A stretch of DNA of 60,042 nt from Paenibacillus xylanivorans. Its GTDB lineage: Bacteria > Bacillota > Bacilli > Paenibacillales > Paenibacillaceae. The notes beneath the pieces were generated by a model, which did no database searches, was not told the origin of the DNA, and worked only from the letters and a program-made list of their open reading frames with translations. Location of the stretch: positions 459,427 through 519,468 of the forward strand of contig NZ_LITU01000081.1 of the NCBI RefSeq assembly GCF_001280595.1, read 5' to 3'. The position numbers and the translations under genes were made by a program. Shown piece by piece: positions 1 to 8,307 of this stretch (positions are counted from its first letter, which is position 1; each line of letters starts with the position of its first letter).

Positions 1-234
1 TTCGATGTAATCGACTTTGAGCGCGCACGCAAAAAGAAAATAGGTGGATATTTGCGCTTGCTTAATTCACCAGAAAACATTGCAAATGAATTTACGCGGC
101 AGCAATTCCGTGGTGGTGATTTTTTCAACATGCTCCCGTTGTATGAATCGCTCACGCTGGAAGAGGTAAACCGCAGATTGAAAGAGCATATCCGTTGGGA
201 TCAGCTGGCGATATCGCTTGTCGTGAGTCCTTAA
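1..234 (+). CDS. ymfH: M16-family peptidase-like protein YmfH, C-terminal end only
   Basis: Only the last 77 codons lie in the window; the frame is open from base 1 and stops with TAA at 232-234. The residues are a C-terminal tail with the hydrophilic helix EEVNRRLKEHIRWDQ and the ending ISLVVSP. No catalytic motif is present here, because the HxxEH zinc motif of M16 enzymes sits near the N-terminus. The assignment rests mainly on position: in Bacillus the gene directly before ymfI is ymfH, a M16B peptidase-like protein. The stop is one base from the next ATG, so the two genes are probably co-transcribed. Family assignment is inferred from synteny. Confidence 0.7.
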   Translation, partial: FDVIDFERARKKKIGGYLRLLNSPENIANEFTRQQFRGGDFFNMLPLYESLTLEEVNRRLKEHIRWDQLAISLVVSP

Positions 235-256
235 TATGGAGAGGGGAACAGGACAA

Positions 257-1006
257 TTGAAGCCAATCGGGGAAATGACGGTACTTGTAACGGGCGCTAG
301 TGGAGGCATTGGAGCAGCTATTGCAGAGCGCTTTGCCAAGGTGGGCATGAATGTAGTAATTCACTATATGAAATCGCATGAAGCAGCCAATGAAGCTGCG
401 AGAAGATGCATGGAACAGGGCAGTGGTAAGGTCATGACGGTGTCTGCTGATCTTCGCAGCAGGGAACAAATTGAACGTATGCGTGAGAAGCTGGAATCAC
501 ATGGGCTGATGCCGGATATTTTGGTGAACAATGCAGGGATATCACATTATGGAATGCTGTCCGATGTTACGGAAGAGATCTGGGATGAAGTGATGGCGAT
601 CAACCTGAAAGGTACATTCATGTGTACACAGGAAATGATGCCTCACATGATCTCCCAAAGATATGGTCGAATCATTAATGTGTCGTCTATTTGGGGACTT
701 TCGGGTGCCTCTTGTGAAGTGTTGTATTCTACGACCAAAGGCGGTGTAAATGCATTCACCAAAGCTCTTGCAAAAGAGTTGGCTCCATCTGGAGTAACGG
801 TGAATGCTGTAGCTCCGGGTGCCGTTCAAACATCCATGTTGAACCATCTGGATCAGGATGAACTAAAAATGCTGGAAGAGGAAATTCCGGCAGGAAGACT
901 TGCCCAGCCAGATGAAATCTCATCACTGGTCTACTTCCTTGCACTTCCCGAGTCCGGCTACATTAATGGGCAGATTATAAGTCCAAATGGTGGCTGGCTC
1001 ACGTAA
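257..1006 (+). CDS. ymfI: SDR-family reductase YmfI (EF-P 5-aminopentanone reductase type)
   Basis: This is a classical short-chain dehydrogenase/reductase of about 249 residues. The N-terminus carries the nucleotide-binding TGASGGIG motif, followed by NNAG, the catalytic serine in INVSS and the YSTTK active-site tetrad element. Its place between ymfH and ymfJ matches Bacillus ymfI, whose product reduces the 5-aminopentanone group attached to elongation factor P; that function is taken from the family, not visible here. An ATG at 236 opens the same frame. However, a GAGAGGGG ribosome site at 239-246 sits correctly for the TTG at 257, which also gives the usual family length, so I prefer 257. 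An ATG at 278 is a third possibility. Confidence 0.88.
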   Translation: MKPIGEMTVLVTGASGGIGAAIAERFAKVGMNVVIHYMKSHEAANEAARRCMEQGSGKVMTVSADLRSREQIERMREKLESHGLMPDILVNNAGISHYGMLSDVTEEIWDEVMAINLKGTFMCTQEMMPHMISQRYGRIINVSSIWGLSGASCEVLYSTTKGGVNAFTKALAKELAPSGVTVNAVAPGAVQTSMLNHLDQDELKMLEEEIPAGRLAQPDEISSLVYFLALPESGYINGQIISPNGGWLT

Positions 1007-1180
1007 TATATTGAGTCAAATTCCATTTTCATTTATCTTCGAGGTAGTGTCTTGATGGAAATTAATGATTTGCAGATGATTTTCGATTAATTCAAAAATG
1101 CTCGTATATAAAATGCCAGGGAAGCACATATTACAACTGTTGATTTTAAATCTCATGCGTCAAGCAAAGGAGGATTTATC

Positions 1181-1444
1181 ATGTCAACAGACAAAACGGT
1201 GCTCACAAGTTTTGACACTTGGAAGAAGTTTTTGGGTGACCGCGTACAGCAAGCAGAGAAGATGGGGATGAATGAAGAAACCATCAACAAACTTGCGTAT
1301 GAAATTGGTGACTTCCTGGATGAGAAAGTAGATCCGGCGAACCCTTCCAACCGGGCATTGAAAGAACTATGGGAAGTCGGCGACGAGAATGAACGTCGTA
1401 CGATTGCGTGCCTGATGGTCAAATTGGCCAAACAAAACGCATAA
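1181..1444 (+). CDS. ymfJ: DUF3243 protein YmfJ
   Basis: An 87-residue acidic, mostly helical protein with no signal peptide or membrane segment, matching YmfJ/DUF3243 in length and context. The start ATG has a strong AAAGGAGG site a few bases upstream. The C-terminal half (EVGDENERRTIACLMVKL) is the most family-like part. Function is not established. A terminator follows immediately at 1456-1480, so ymfJ seems to end a transcript even though it lies inside the conserved ymf block. Confidence 0.85.
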   Translation: MSTDKTVLTSFDTWKKFLGDRVQQAEKMGMNEETINKLAYEIGDFLDEKVDPANPSNRALKELWEVGDENERRTIACLMVKLAKQNA

Positions 1445-1455
1445 GATTACAGATG

Positions 1456-1480
1456 GAAAGCTCCCGCAAGGGGGCTTTTC
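1456..1480 (+). terminator. Intrinsic terminator after ymfJ
   Basis: AAAGCTCCC, a GCAA loop and GGGGGCTTTT form a short GC-rich hairpin with a T-rich tail, 12 bases after the ymfJ stop. Confidence 0.75.
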
Positions 1481-1641
1481 TCTAATGATTACACATTGAT
1501 TACAGACCTGTTCTTGTAATTCATTTTCATTTTATATATCATTAACGTGACCCATTTTTAGAAGATATCTCAGATTGTCGTCCAATGGACGCGTTCTGTT
1601 ACTGTCGAATAATGTGGAATAATGCTTTACGGGGTGTTTAA

Positions 1642-2409
1642 ATGGAATCTAAACAATGGTATATGGAGTATAAAATACATAAGAACAGACCTGGCCTGTT
1701 AGGGGATATTGCCTCGATGCTGGGGATGCTTGAAGTAAATATATTGACCATTAACGGTGTTGAAGGCAAAACCCGGGGCATGCTGCTGGAATCAGACGAT
1801 GACGAGAAGATTCGTCTGCTGGGTGAAATGCTTGGCAAAGTGAACAGCATAACTGTGTCTGCTTTGCGTCAACCGAAACTGGTAGATATTCTGGCTGTAC
1901 GTCATGGTCGATATATTGATCGTGATTCGGATGATCGCAAAACATTTCGTTTCACACGGGACGAACTTGGGTTACTTGTGGACTTTTTGGGTGAAGTATT
2001 TAAGAGGGAAGGAAATCAAGTCATTGGATTACGTGGAATGCCGCGTGTAGGTAAAACGGAATCCATTATTGCGGGCAGCGTATGTGCGATGAAACGCTGG
2101 ACGTTTGTTTCCTCCACACTTCTTCGTCAGACCATAAGAAGTCAGCTATCCGAGGACGAATTGAATCCAAACAATGTTTTTATCATTGACGGAATTGTCA
2201 GTACCATTCGTTCCAGCGAACGGCATTATAATCTGCTACAGGATATCATGACGATGCCTAGCACCAAGGTCATTGAACATCCGGATATTTTTGTCCAGGA
2301 GTCCGAATATGATTTTAACGATTTTGACATTATTATTGAACTCCGCAACAATCCGAATGAAGAAATTATTTATGATACGTTTACGGCCAGCTACACCGAC
2401 GAACTGTAA
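1642..2409 (+). CDS. ymfK: DUF3388 protein YmfK (ACT-like N-terminus, P-loop-like motif)
   Basis: A 255-residue cytosolic protein corresponding to YmfK/DUF3388. Residues 5-75 have the pattern of an ACT-type small-molecule domain (HKNRPGLLGDIASMLG, then MLGKVNSITVSAL). A phosphate-loop-like GMPRVGKTES follows at about residues 132-141, and an FIIDG stretch near residue 180 could be a Walker B equivalent. The ATG has GGGGTG upstream. The biochemical role is unknown; the P-loop suggests nucleotide binding, which is an inference. It lies between ymfJ and rodZ as in Bacillus. Confidence 0.83.
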   Translation: MESKQWYMEYKIHKNRPGLLGDIASMLGMLEVNILTINGVEGKTRGMLLESDDDEKIRLLGEMLGKVNSITVSALRQPKLVDILAVRHGRYIDRDSDDRKTFRFTRDELGLLVDFLGEVFKREGNQVIGLRGMPRVGKTESIIAGSVCAMKRWTFVSSTLLRQTIRSQLSEDELNPNNVFIIDGIVSTIRSSERHYNLLQDIMTMPSTKVIEHPDIFVQESEYDFNDFDIIIELRNNPNEEIIYDTFTASYTDEL

Positions 2410-2475
2410 TGCTCCGTACGGGATCATGGAATAGATAAGCAACAACCACAGAGATAAACATAAGGAGGAGATGGC

Positions 2476-3516
2476 ATGTCTGAACTGGGTCAGCAGTTAA
2501 GAGAGGCCCGGCTGCAAAAAGGGATGAGTCTTGACGATGTACAGGAAATGACTAAAATTCGCAAGAGGTATTTGGAGGCAATAGAGGCAGGGGACTACAA
2601 AGTGCTGCCTGGCAGCTTCTATGTGCGTGCGTTTATCAAAACCTATGCGGAAACGGTGGGACTGAACCCTGATGAGCTGCTGGAGGGACATAAGAAAGAT
2701 GTACCTGCAGAAGAAACGGAAGCAACAATGGAGCCGGTTATTCAGAAGCGTTCAAGTCGTCCGGTAGAGCGAAGTAACCGCTGGATGTCTGTTGCATTAA
2801 TGTGGACTTTCCCGGTGTTAATTCTTGTGCTGTTGTACGTGTATGTAGTGATGAACAAGGATGATTCGAATACCCAAGGGCTGGATCAGACGAAGATCAC
2901 AGATAGCCAGCAGCAACCTCAAGATAAACCGGATGAGCCTACAGATAATGGCCAAGCTTCTAATCCTCCAGCTAATGAATCGGGTAGCGGAGAAACGAAT
3001 GAAGGCGAGGCCGGTGGTAACGGTGGCGGAACGGCAGAGGGACAGACTGACGGACAAACGGATGGGCAAACGACGGGTGAAAATGAAGAGAACCCTACAG
3101 ATAATTCGCCAGCTTCTGTAACCGTTGCTGAAGACGGGAAATCAGGCAATATTACGAACTTTAAAGTGAACGGCAGCGCAGGGCAGCCTGTAACGGTTAC
3201 GATTAAAGCAACGGGGCATAGTTGGCTGGAAGTATACAAGGGCGAGAACTCTAGTGGAGAAAAGTTGGAGTACGGAAACACCGCTGAGGGAGACAGCTAT
3301 ACCTTCGAATTGGACAGTGCAGGAATGTACATTAAGTCCGGTTACGCGGCAGCGACCACTATTGAGGTTGCAGGGCAGGTTGTGACCGACGGGAAAGCGA
3401 CGAACCGCATTCGGTTAAGACTTGGTGAGGATACGTCCTCCTCGGGTACTGAAGGCACTTCGACGAATGAATCAGGAAGCACGACCGAAGGAACCACCGG
3501 CACTAGCGGCGAATAA
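2476..3516 (+). CDS. rodZ: Cell-shape protein RodZ (YmfM)
   Basis: A 346-residue bitopic membrane protein. Residues 1-70 form a Cro/XRE-like helix-turn-helix domain (LGQQLREARLQKGMSLDDV), which in RodZ contacts MreB. A basic stretch near residue 90-103 precedes one transmembrane helix at about 104-126. Outside, a low-complexity linker rich in Thr, Asp, Glu, Gly and Gln (about 130-215, including tandem TDGQ units) leads to a DUF4115-type beta domain (about 218-315) and a Ser/Thr/Gly-rich tail. The ATG has AAGGAGGAG ahead of it. RodZ links the elongation machinery to the envelope; this role is family knowledge. The linker and tail are longer than in Bacillus subtilis. Confidence 0.92.
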   Translation: MSELGQQLREARLQKGMSLDDVQEMTKIRKRYLEAIEAGDYKVLPGSFYVRAFIKTYAETVGLNPDELLEGHKKDVPAEETEATMEPVIQKRSSRPVERSNRWMSVALMWTFPVLILVLLYVYVVMNKDDSNTQGLDQTKITDSQQQPQDKPDEPTDNGQASNPPANESGSGETNEGEAGGNGGGTAEGQTDGQTDGQTTGENEENPTDNSPASVTVAEDGKSGNITNFKVNGSAGQPVTVTIKATGHSWLEVYKGENSSGEKLEYGNTAEGDSYTFELDSAGMYIKSGYAAATTIEVAGQVVTDGKATNRIRLRLGEDTSSSGTEGTSTNESGSTTEGTTGTSGE

Positions 3517-3583
3517 CCAAAGTTTCTGCGGGAGACACTAACCTTGTCTTAACTTGCAGTCAACTTTTGGTGAAGTGAGGTGG

Positions 3584-3754
3584 ATGGCTGTGACAGTCAG
3601 CTGGATCGTAACAGGTTTGGGGATCATTGTCAGCCTCCTGGGTTATTACTTGACTCCCACTGCCTGGGGTTACGGAATTTTGGGTTTTGGACTTGCGCAT
3701 GTGCTTCTGGGTGTGCTTGACATGTTCAGACAGCCTAATCGCAGCCGCTATTAG
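3584..3754 (+). CDS. Small two-helix membrane protein, unknown function
   Basis: A short hydrophobic protein (about 56 residues from the ATG at 3584) with two predicted membrane helices: VTVSWIVTGLGIIVSLLGYY and the GILGFGLAHVLLGVLDMF segment. It ends in a basic tail, RQPNRSRY. An upstream GTG-to-ATG region allows a longer form from 3554. The GTGAGG next to 3584 supports the shorter one, although the spacing is tight. It sits between rodZ and the YajQ-type gene and is followed by a strong terminator. I do not recognise the family. Confidence 0.7.
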   Translation: MAVTVSWIVTGLGIIVSLLGYYLTPTAWGYGILGFGLAHVLLGVLDMFRQPNRSRY

Positions 3755-3772
3755 AAGGGCAGCCGCACGGCA

Positions 3773-3819
3773 AGCATTTTTGGCAACCATTTCAAGTGGC
3801 AGCCAAAAATGCTTTTTTA
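3773..3819 (+). terminator. Strong intrinsic terminator
   Basis: AGCATTTTTGGC (3773-3784) is perfectly complementary to GCCAAAAATGCT (3802-3813), followed by a T run. It separates the rodZ group from the YajQ-type gene. Confidence 0.85.
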
Positions 3820-3907
3820 TTTTGAAAAACCTCATAAAATTAGACTTTTGCTTGGCGTATCCTCTATAATGTTACAGAACATATGATTAACTGAAAGGGT
3901 GACTGGT

Positions 3908-4399
3908 TTGAGTTCAGAAAATTCATTTGATATCGTGTCCAAAATGGACTTGCAGGAATTGACAAATGCCGTTACACAAACGGAAAAGGAAATTGGCACG
4001 CGTTATGACTTCAAGGGCAGCAAGAGCAGTCTGAAACTGGATAAGGATGCGTTAACGATCGTATCTGATGATGAGACCAAACTCAAGGCTGTTATCGATG
4101 TACTGCAATCCAAGATGGCTAAGCGGGGTTTACCTTTAAAAAACATTGATTATGCAAAAGTAGAGCCAGCTTCTTCAGGTACAGTCCGCCAGCGTTTGAA
4201 TTTCAAGCAGGGGATTGATCAGGATATCGCTAAAAAAATCAATATTCTGATTCGTGACTCCAAGATGAAAGTGAAGAGTCAGATTCAGGGAGATCAACTC
4301 CGGGTAACAGGTAAAAGTAAGAATGATTTGCAAGCAGTAATGCAATTGTTGAATGGTGCCAATCTGCCTCTGGACCTGCAATATACAAATTTCAAATAA
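3908..4399 (+). CDS. YajQ-family nucleotide-binding protein
   Basis: A 163-residue cytosolic protein of the YajQ/UPF0234 family. It begins SSENSFDIVSKMD, includes the conserved GTRYDFKGSKSS segment and ends LPLDLQYTNFK. Some family members bind cyclic di-GMP or RNA-type ligands; which applies here cannot be told. A GTG at 3899 is in frame, but the family starts MSSENSFDIVSK. An AAAGGGTG site at 3894-3901 is correctly spaced for the TTG at 3908, so I use that start. It stands alone, bounded by a terminator upstream and a consensus promoter for the next unit downstream. Confidence 0.88.
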   Translation: MSSENSFDIVSKMDLQELTNAVTQTEKEIGTRYDFKGSKSSLKLDKDALTIVSDDETKLKAVIDVLQSKMAKRGLPLKNIDYAKVEPASSGTVRQRLNFKQGIDQDIAKKINILIRDSKMKVKSQIQGDQLRVTGKSKNDLQAVMQLLNGANLPLDLQYTNFK

Positions 4400-4428
4400 T
4401 ATCTCCTTACTGTAGCTAGATGTGTTTT

Positions 4429-4457
4429 TTGACACTGCAATTGGCGTATATTATACT
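4429..4457 (+). promoter_or_regulatory. Consensus sigma-A promoter with a long leader toward pgsA
   Basis: TTGACA at 4429-4434, a 17-base spacer and TATACT at 4452-4457 form a near-ideal sigma-A promoter. Transcription would start near 4464, giving pgsA about 260 untranslated bases. Confidence 0.75.
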
Positions 4458-4463
4458 AAGTGT

Positions 4464-4721
4464 GCATTGCTGGCAGATAAGCATCAAAGCCCAGTCATCA
4501 TCGTTTGCTGACTTTGTGAAAAGCAGTACATCTTCTGAAAGTCACCGGAACGTTTAAAACGGTTTTGCGTTTGAACGGTTGACTTTATTTTTTGCGTTTT
4601 TACATAGTGAGAGCACTTTAGTGCTGATTGACAGTGAAACTGTAAATTTCATGTTCCGGATGATGAATACGGAATTAAGATGAATGTTTGGAGTAATGGA
4701 GGATAAGAGGGAGGGCGTCTT
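4464..4721 (+). other. Long untranslated leader of pgsA with a terminator-like stem
   Basis: No ORF with a ribosome site was found here. Around 4550-4580 an imperfect stem can form between CGTTTAAAAC and GTTTGAACG; it is followed by a T-rich stretch near 4583-4592. That has the shape of a weak terminator inside a leader. A second, weaker promoter-like pair (TTGACT about 4580, TACATA 16 bases later) lies just beyond. Whether this leader regulates pgsA is unknown. Confidence 0.4.
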
Positions 4722-5309
4722 GTGAATTTACCCAACCGGATTACGCTTGCACGAATTTGCTTAATCCCTTTTTTGATGGTGTTCCTGCTCGTGGATTTTC
4801 CGTTCTATCCAGAGCCGTTGCAATTGGGAAGCTTATCGCTTCCGTATAATCAATTGATTGCTGCTGTCATTTTTATCATTGCAGCAAGCACGGATGGAAT
4901 TGACGGCTATCTGGCGCGGAAAAATAATATGGTCACCAACCTGGGGAAATTACTTGACCCGCTGGCTGACAAATTGTTGGTTACTGCGGTGCTGATTTCG
5001 CTTGTAGAAATGGGTAAGTTAGATTCCTGGATTGCTGTGGTCATTATTAGTCGTGAGTTTGCGGTTACCGGCTTGCGTCAGATTGCATTACTGGATGGTT
5101 CGGTTGTTGCGGCAAGTGCCTGGGGCAAACTGAAGACTGTCGTGCAAATTGTGGCCATTGTACTGCTGCTGCTGAATAATTTCCCGTTCTCATTCACGGG
5201 TATTCACATGGACGTTATCGCCGTTTGGGCTGCAGCAATTATTACGATATGGTCAGGTATTGATTACTTTATCAAAAACAAAGATTTGCTTCATTTATCA
5301 AAGGCGTAA
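4722..5309 (+). CDS. pgsA: CDP-diacylglycerol-glycerol-3-phosphate 3-phosphatidyltransferase
   Basis: A 195-residue integral membrane enzyme that transfers the phosphatidyl group from CDP-diacylglycerol to glycerol-3-phosphate, the committed step to phosphatidylglycerol. The family signature DG(x2)AR(x8)G(x3)D(x3)D is complete, from DGYLARKN to GKLLDPLADK at about residues 65-90. Several hydrophobic helices surround it. The start is a GTG with AGGGAGGG upstream. It lies before cinA and recA as in Bacillus. A long leader precedes it, and a hairpin lies between it and cinA. Confidence 0.95.
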   Translation: MNLPNRITLARICLIPFLMVFLLVDFPFYPEPLQLGSLSLPYNQLIAAVIFIIAASTDGIDGYLARKNNMVTNLGKLLDPLADKLLVTAVLISLVEMGKLDSWIAVVIISREFAVTGLRQIALLDGSVVAASAWGKLKTVVQIVAIVLLLLNNFPFSFTGIHMDVIAVWAAAIITIWSGIDYFIKNKDLLHLSKA

Positions 5310-5353
5310 CGGTTTGAGGTTAAATGGGGAAGCATGAAGAAATCATTTGTATG

Positions 5354-5385
5354 AAGGGCAATAGGAAATTATCCTATTGCCCTTT
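5354..5385 (+). terminator. Hairpin between pgsA and cinA
   Basis: AAGGGCAATAGGA and TCCTATTGCCCTT flank a short AAT-rich loop in a perfect stem. The following T run is short (TTTGATC), so it may be a weak terminator or an mRNA-processing or stability structure rather than a full stop. Confidence 0.55.
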
Positions 5386-5417
5386 GATCACTCACCACGT
5401 GTACAGGAGGATGCTGA

Positions 5418-6674
5418 ATGAAGGCAGAAATCATTGCAGTTGGCACAGAATTGTTGCTTGGACAAATTGTGAATACCAATGCCCGATATTTATCCCGTGA
5501 ATTGGCTGCGATCGGGATTGATGTATATTTCCAAACGGTGGTTGGTGATAATTTAAATCGACTTAGTGACGCCATTCGCATCGCTCAGGGTCGTGCTGAC
5601 GTCATTTTATTTTCAGGGGGCATCGGTCCTACACAGGATGACCTGACCAAGGATGCGATCGCGGCGGTCTTGAACCGAAAGCTTCATATAGATCGAATGG
5701 CGATGGATAAAATCGAGAGCTTCTTCCGAGATCGCAATGTGGACATGACTGAAAACAATCGTCGTCAGGCGATCGTTATAGAAGGCGGGACACCGCTGGC
5801 GAACGAAACAGGCCTTGCCGCAGGAAATGCAATTTCCGACAATGGCAAGCACTATGTAGTGATGCCTGGACCACCGAAAGAGCTTATTCCTATGTTTGAA
5901 CAGGAAGTTAAGCCTTGGTTGTTCCAGCATGTACTGACAGAAGAAATGCCGATCTACTCGAAAATGCTGAAGTTTGCAGGAATCGGCGAATCGGCATTGG
6001 AAGACCGACTCCTTGATCTCATTGATACACAGACAGATCCTACCATTGCTCCTTATGCAAGTGAGGGAGAAGTTACGGTACGTGTATCTACAAAGGCTCC
6101 AAGTGAGAGTGAGGCGATGCTGAAGCTGGATGCAATGGAAGTTCAGATTCGGGAACGATTGCCAGAGCATCTCTACGCGAACGAGGATGTGCCTATAGAG
6201 TACACAATTGTAACTATGATGTCTGATATGGGTCTGACCCTTAGCGCGGCTGAGAGCTGCACAGGAGGGCTCGTCATGCAGAGTCTGACATCAGTTCCTG
6301 GCAGTGCGTCGATGCTTAAGGGCGGAATTGTATGTTACTCCAATGAAATTAAGGAAAAGCTGCTCCATGTGCCGCATTCCTATCTGGAAGGTGAAGATGC
6401 ACCGGGCGCAGTGAGTCCGGAAGTGGCCAAAGTGCTGGCAGAGCAGATTCGCATGATTGGGGATGCGGACTTCGGTCTGTCGGTTACAGGTGTTGCGGGA
6501 CCTGGTTATTCCGAACGCAAACCGCCAGGACTTGTCTTCATCGCTCTTGCCCAACGTGGTAAAGAGACAGAAATTCATGAACTGCGCATTAATGGCAATC
6601 GGGAGACGGTTCGAATTCGTTCAGCGAAAGCGATTCTTTACCGTTTGTGGCGCAAGCTTGTGGAGATGGACTAG
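5418..6674 (+). CDS. cinA: CinA-family protein (competence/damage-inducible, nicotinamide-nucleotide amidase type)
   Basis: A 418-residue two-domain protein. The N-terminal part is a molybdopterin-binding-like (MoaB/MogA fold) domain with TELLLGQIVNTN and the SGGIGPTQDD loop. The C-terminal CinA domain (from about residue 255) carries SAAESCTGGL and SVTGVAGPGY, the elements of NMN deamidase/PncC activity. The family recycles nicotinamide mononucleotide and is often co-expressed with recA. The ATG has ACAGGAGG upstream. A terminator follows at 6729, so recA has its own promoter. Confidence 0.94.
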   Translation: MKAEIIAVGTELLLGQIVNTNARYLSRELAAIGIDVYFQTVVGDNLNRLSDAIRIAQGRADVILFSGGIGPTQDDLTKDAIAAVLNRKLHIDRMAMDKIESFFRDRNVDMTENNRRQAIVIEGGTPLANETGLAAGNAISDNGKHYVVMPGPPKELIPMFEQEVKPWLFQHVLTEEMPIYSKMLKFAGIGESALEDRLLDLIDTQTDPTIAPYASEGEVTVRVSTKAPSESEAMLKLDAMEVQIRERLPEHLYANEDVPIEYTIVTMMSDMGLTLSAAESCTGGLVMQSLTSVPGSASMLKGGIVCYSNEIKEKLLHVPHSYLEGEDAPGAVSPEVAKVLAEQIRMIGDADFGLSVTGVAGPGYSERKPPGLVFIALAQRGKETEIHELRINGNRETVRIRSAKAILYRLWRKLVEMD

Positions 6675-6728
6675 TTCACAGCTCGGATTGCATTTGCCAA
6701 GGCAAGCAAGTATAATAAAGGAAGACGG

Positions 6729-6776
6729 AAGAACCGTAGAATCAGGCTTAACAGCCTTGTTTACGGTTCTTTTTTC
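6729..6776 (+). terminator. Intrinsic terminator between cinA and recA
   Basis: AAGAACCGTA pairs with TACGGTTCTT, an inner AGGCT/AGCCT stem extends it, and a T6 run follows. Confidence 0.8.
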
Positions 6777-6830
6777 TGTTTATTGGAAAGTTTCCTTGAG
6801 GAAGAGGCGCCTCGGCCTTTACAAAAAAAA

Positions 6831-6844
6831 CGAATGTATGTTCG
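6831..6844 (+). promoter_or_regulatory. LexA (SOS) box of recA
   Basis: CGAATGTATGTTCG matches the Gram-positive LexA/DinR consensus CGAAC-N4-GTTCG with one change in the left arm. It lies just upstream of the recA -35 box, where LexA binding would block transcription until DNA damage. Confidence 0.85.
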
Positions 6845-6853
6845 AAAAAAAGC

Positions 6854-6882
6854 TTGGCAAACGTGTTAAAACAAGGTATCAT
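6854..6882 (+). promoter_or_regulatory. recA promoter
   Basis: TTGGCA (6854-6859), a 17-base spacer and TATCAT (6877-6882) form a good sigma-A promoter directly after the LexA box and about 30 bases before the recA start. Confidence 0.75.
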
Positions 6883-6913
6883 TATCTTATAAACAGTAAA
6901 GGGTGTGAGCTTA

Positions 6914-7978
6914 TTGTCAGACCGTCGTGCCGCGCTTGATATGGCGCTCCGTCAAATAGAGAAGCAATTTGGTAAAGGATCCATCATGAAACTGGGTGAG
7001 TCGACTCACATGAATGTGGAAATCATACCCAGCGGTTCCTTGGCTTTGGATATTGCATTAGGAACAGGCGGCTTGCCTAAAGGCCGTATTGTTGAAATAT
7101 ATGGACCTGAATCTTCTGGTAAAACAACCGTAGCATTGCATGCTATCGCTGAAGTACAAAGAGTGGGTGGACAAGCTGCATTTATCGATGCCGAGCATGC
7201 TCTTGACCCACAATACGCAAGCAAACTTGGTGTTAACATTGACGAATTGCTTCTGTCTCAGCCAGATACGGGTGAGCAAGGGCTTGAAATTGCAGAAGCG
7301 CTTGTACGTAGTGGTGCTGTGGATATTGTCGTTATCGACTCTGTGGCTGCACTGGTACCAAAAGCAGAAATCGAAGGCGAAATGGGTGATTCCCATGTCG
7401 GTTTGCAAGCACGTTTGATGTCTCAGGCGCTGCGTAAACTGTCTGGTGCAATCAGTAAATCCAAAACGATCGCGATCTTTATCAACCAACTTCGTGAAAA
7501 AGTCGGAGTTATGTTTGGTAACCCAGAAACAACACCTGGTGGTCGTGCCCTGAAATTTTATTCCACGGTACGTCTGGATGTACGCCGTATTGAGAGTATC
7601 AAATCAGGAAATGACATGATTGGTAACCGTACACGTATTAAAGTGGTGAAAAACAAAGTAGCACCTCCGTTTAAACAAGCGGAAGTGGATATCATGTACG
7701 GTGAGGGTATTTCGAGAGAAGGCAGTATTATTGACATTGGTACAGAGCTGGACATCGTCAATAAAAGTGGTGCATGGTACTCATACGAAGGCGAGCGTTT
7801 AGGACAAGGCCGTGAGAACGCGAAGCAGTTCATGAAAGAGCATAAAGATATTGCTGAAATCATTGAACAAAAAATTCGTGTAGCCAGCAACTTGACTACT
7901 GCAGTTCCTGCGCCAACTAGCGAAGAGCAACAAAAAGAAGCAGCAGAAGAACAAGAACTATTTGAAATTAACGAGTAA
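6914..7978 (+). CDS. recA: Recombinase RecA
   Basis: The 354-residue DNA recombinase that forms filaments on single-stranded DNA, drives strand exchange and triggers LexA self-cleavage. It shows the Walker A motif GPESSGKTT, the Walker B region VDIVVIDSVAALVPKAE, the L2-region FINQLREKVGVMFG and the acidic C-terminal tail ending EEQELFEINE. The GTG at 6905 is in frame, but the conserved family start is MSDRxAALDMAL. The TTG at 6914 gives exactly that, with AAAGGGTG upstream. Expression is expected to be SOS-controlled through the LexA box at 6831. Confidence 0.97.
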   Translation: MSDRRAALDMALRQIEKQFGKGSIMKLGESTHMNVEIIPSGSLALDIALGTGGLPKGRIVEIYGPESSGKTTVALHAIAEVQRVGGQAAFIDAEHALDPQYASKLGVNIDELLLSQPDTGEQGLEIAEALVRSGAVDIVVIDSVAALVPKAEIEGEMGDSHVGLQARLMSQALRKLSGAISKSKTIAIFINQLREKVGVMFGNPETTPGGRALKFYSTVRLDVRRIESIKSGNDMIGNRTRIKVVKNKVAPPFKQAEVDIMYGEGISREGSIIDIGTELDIVNKSGAWYSYEGERLGQGRENAKQFMKEHKDIAEIIEQKIRVASNLTTAVPAPTSEEQQKEAAEEQELFEINE

Positions 7979-8056
7979 CCTCCCAGGATTCCTGAAGCTT
8001 GTTTGATTGAGCTTGGCTCGATCTAGCTTGGGGTATGGTGTGTGCGTTCGCGCTGT

Positions 8057-8092
8057 CCAACAGCCTCTGTCCGAATGGGCAGGGGCTGTTGG
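8057..8092 (+). terminator. Hairpin after recA
   Basis: CCAACAGCCTCTGTCC and GGGCAGGGGCTGTTGG form a long stem with two mismatches. There is no clear T run, so it probably acts together with the terminator that follows. Confidence 0.55.
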
Positions 8093-8109
8093 CACGTTTA
8101 CTGTTAGGG

Positions 8110-8138
8110 AAAGGCCGGACATTGTTTCCGGCCTTTTG
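8110..8138 (+). terminator. Intrinsic terminator after recA
   Basis: AAAGGCCGGA, a 7-base loop and TCCGGCCTTTT form a perfect GC-rich hairpin with a short T tail. Confidence 0.8.
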
Positions 8139-8307
8139 TATTAGCGTCAGCTATCTTCAGTGAGAAATGCAAAGCGTTTAGTGAAGCTTCGTTGTCTCCA
8201 TCGGAGATATGCTGTCCGTATGTGAAGAAGTCTTTTATTTTGCTATGTACTTGTCAGTTAGGCCATGCAGTTCAGACACACAAAATGACATGGAAGGAGA
8301 GACCGAA

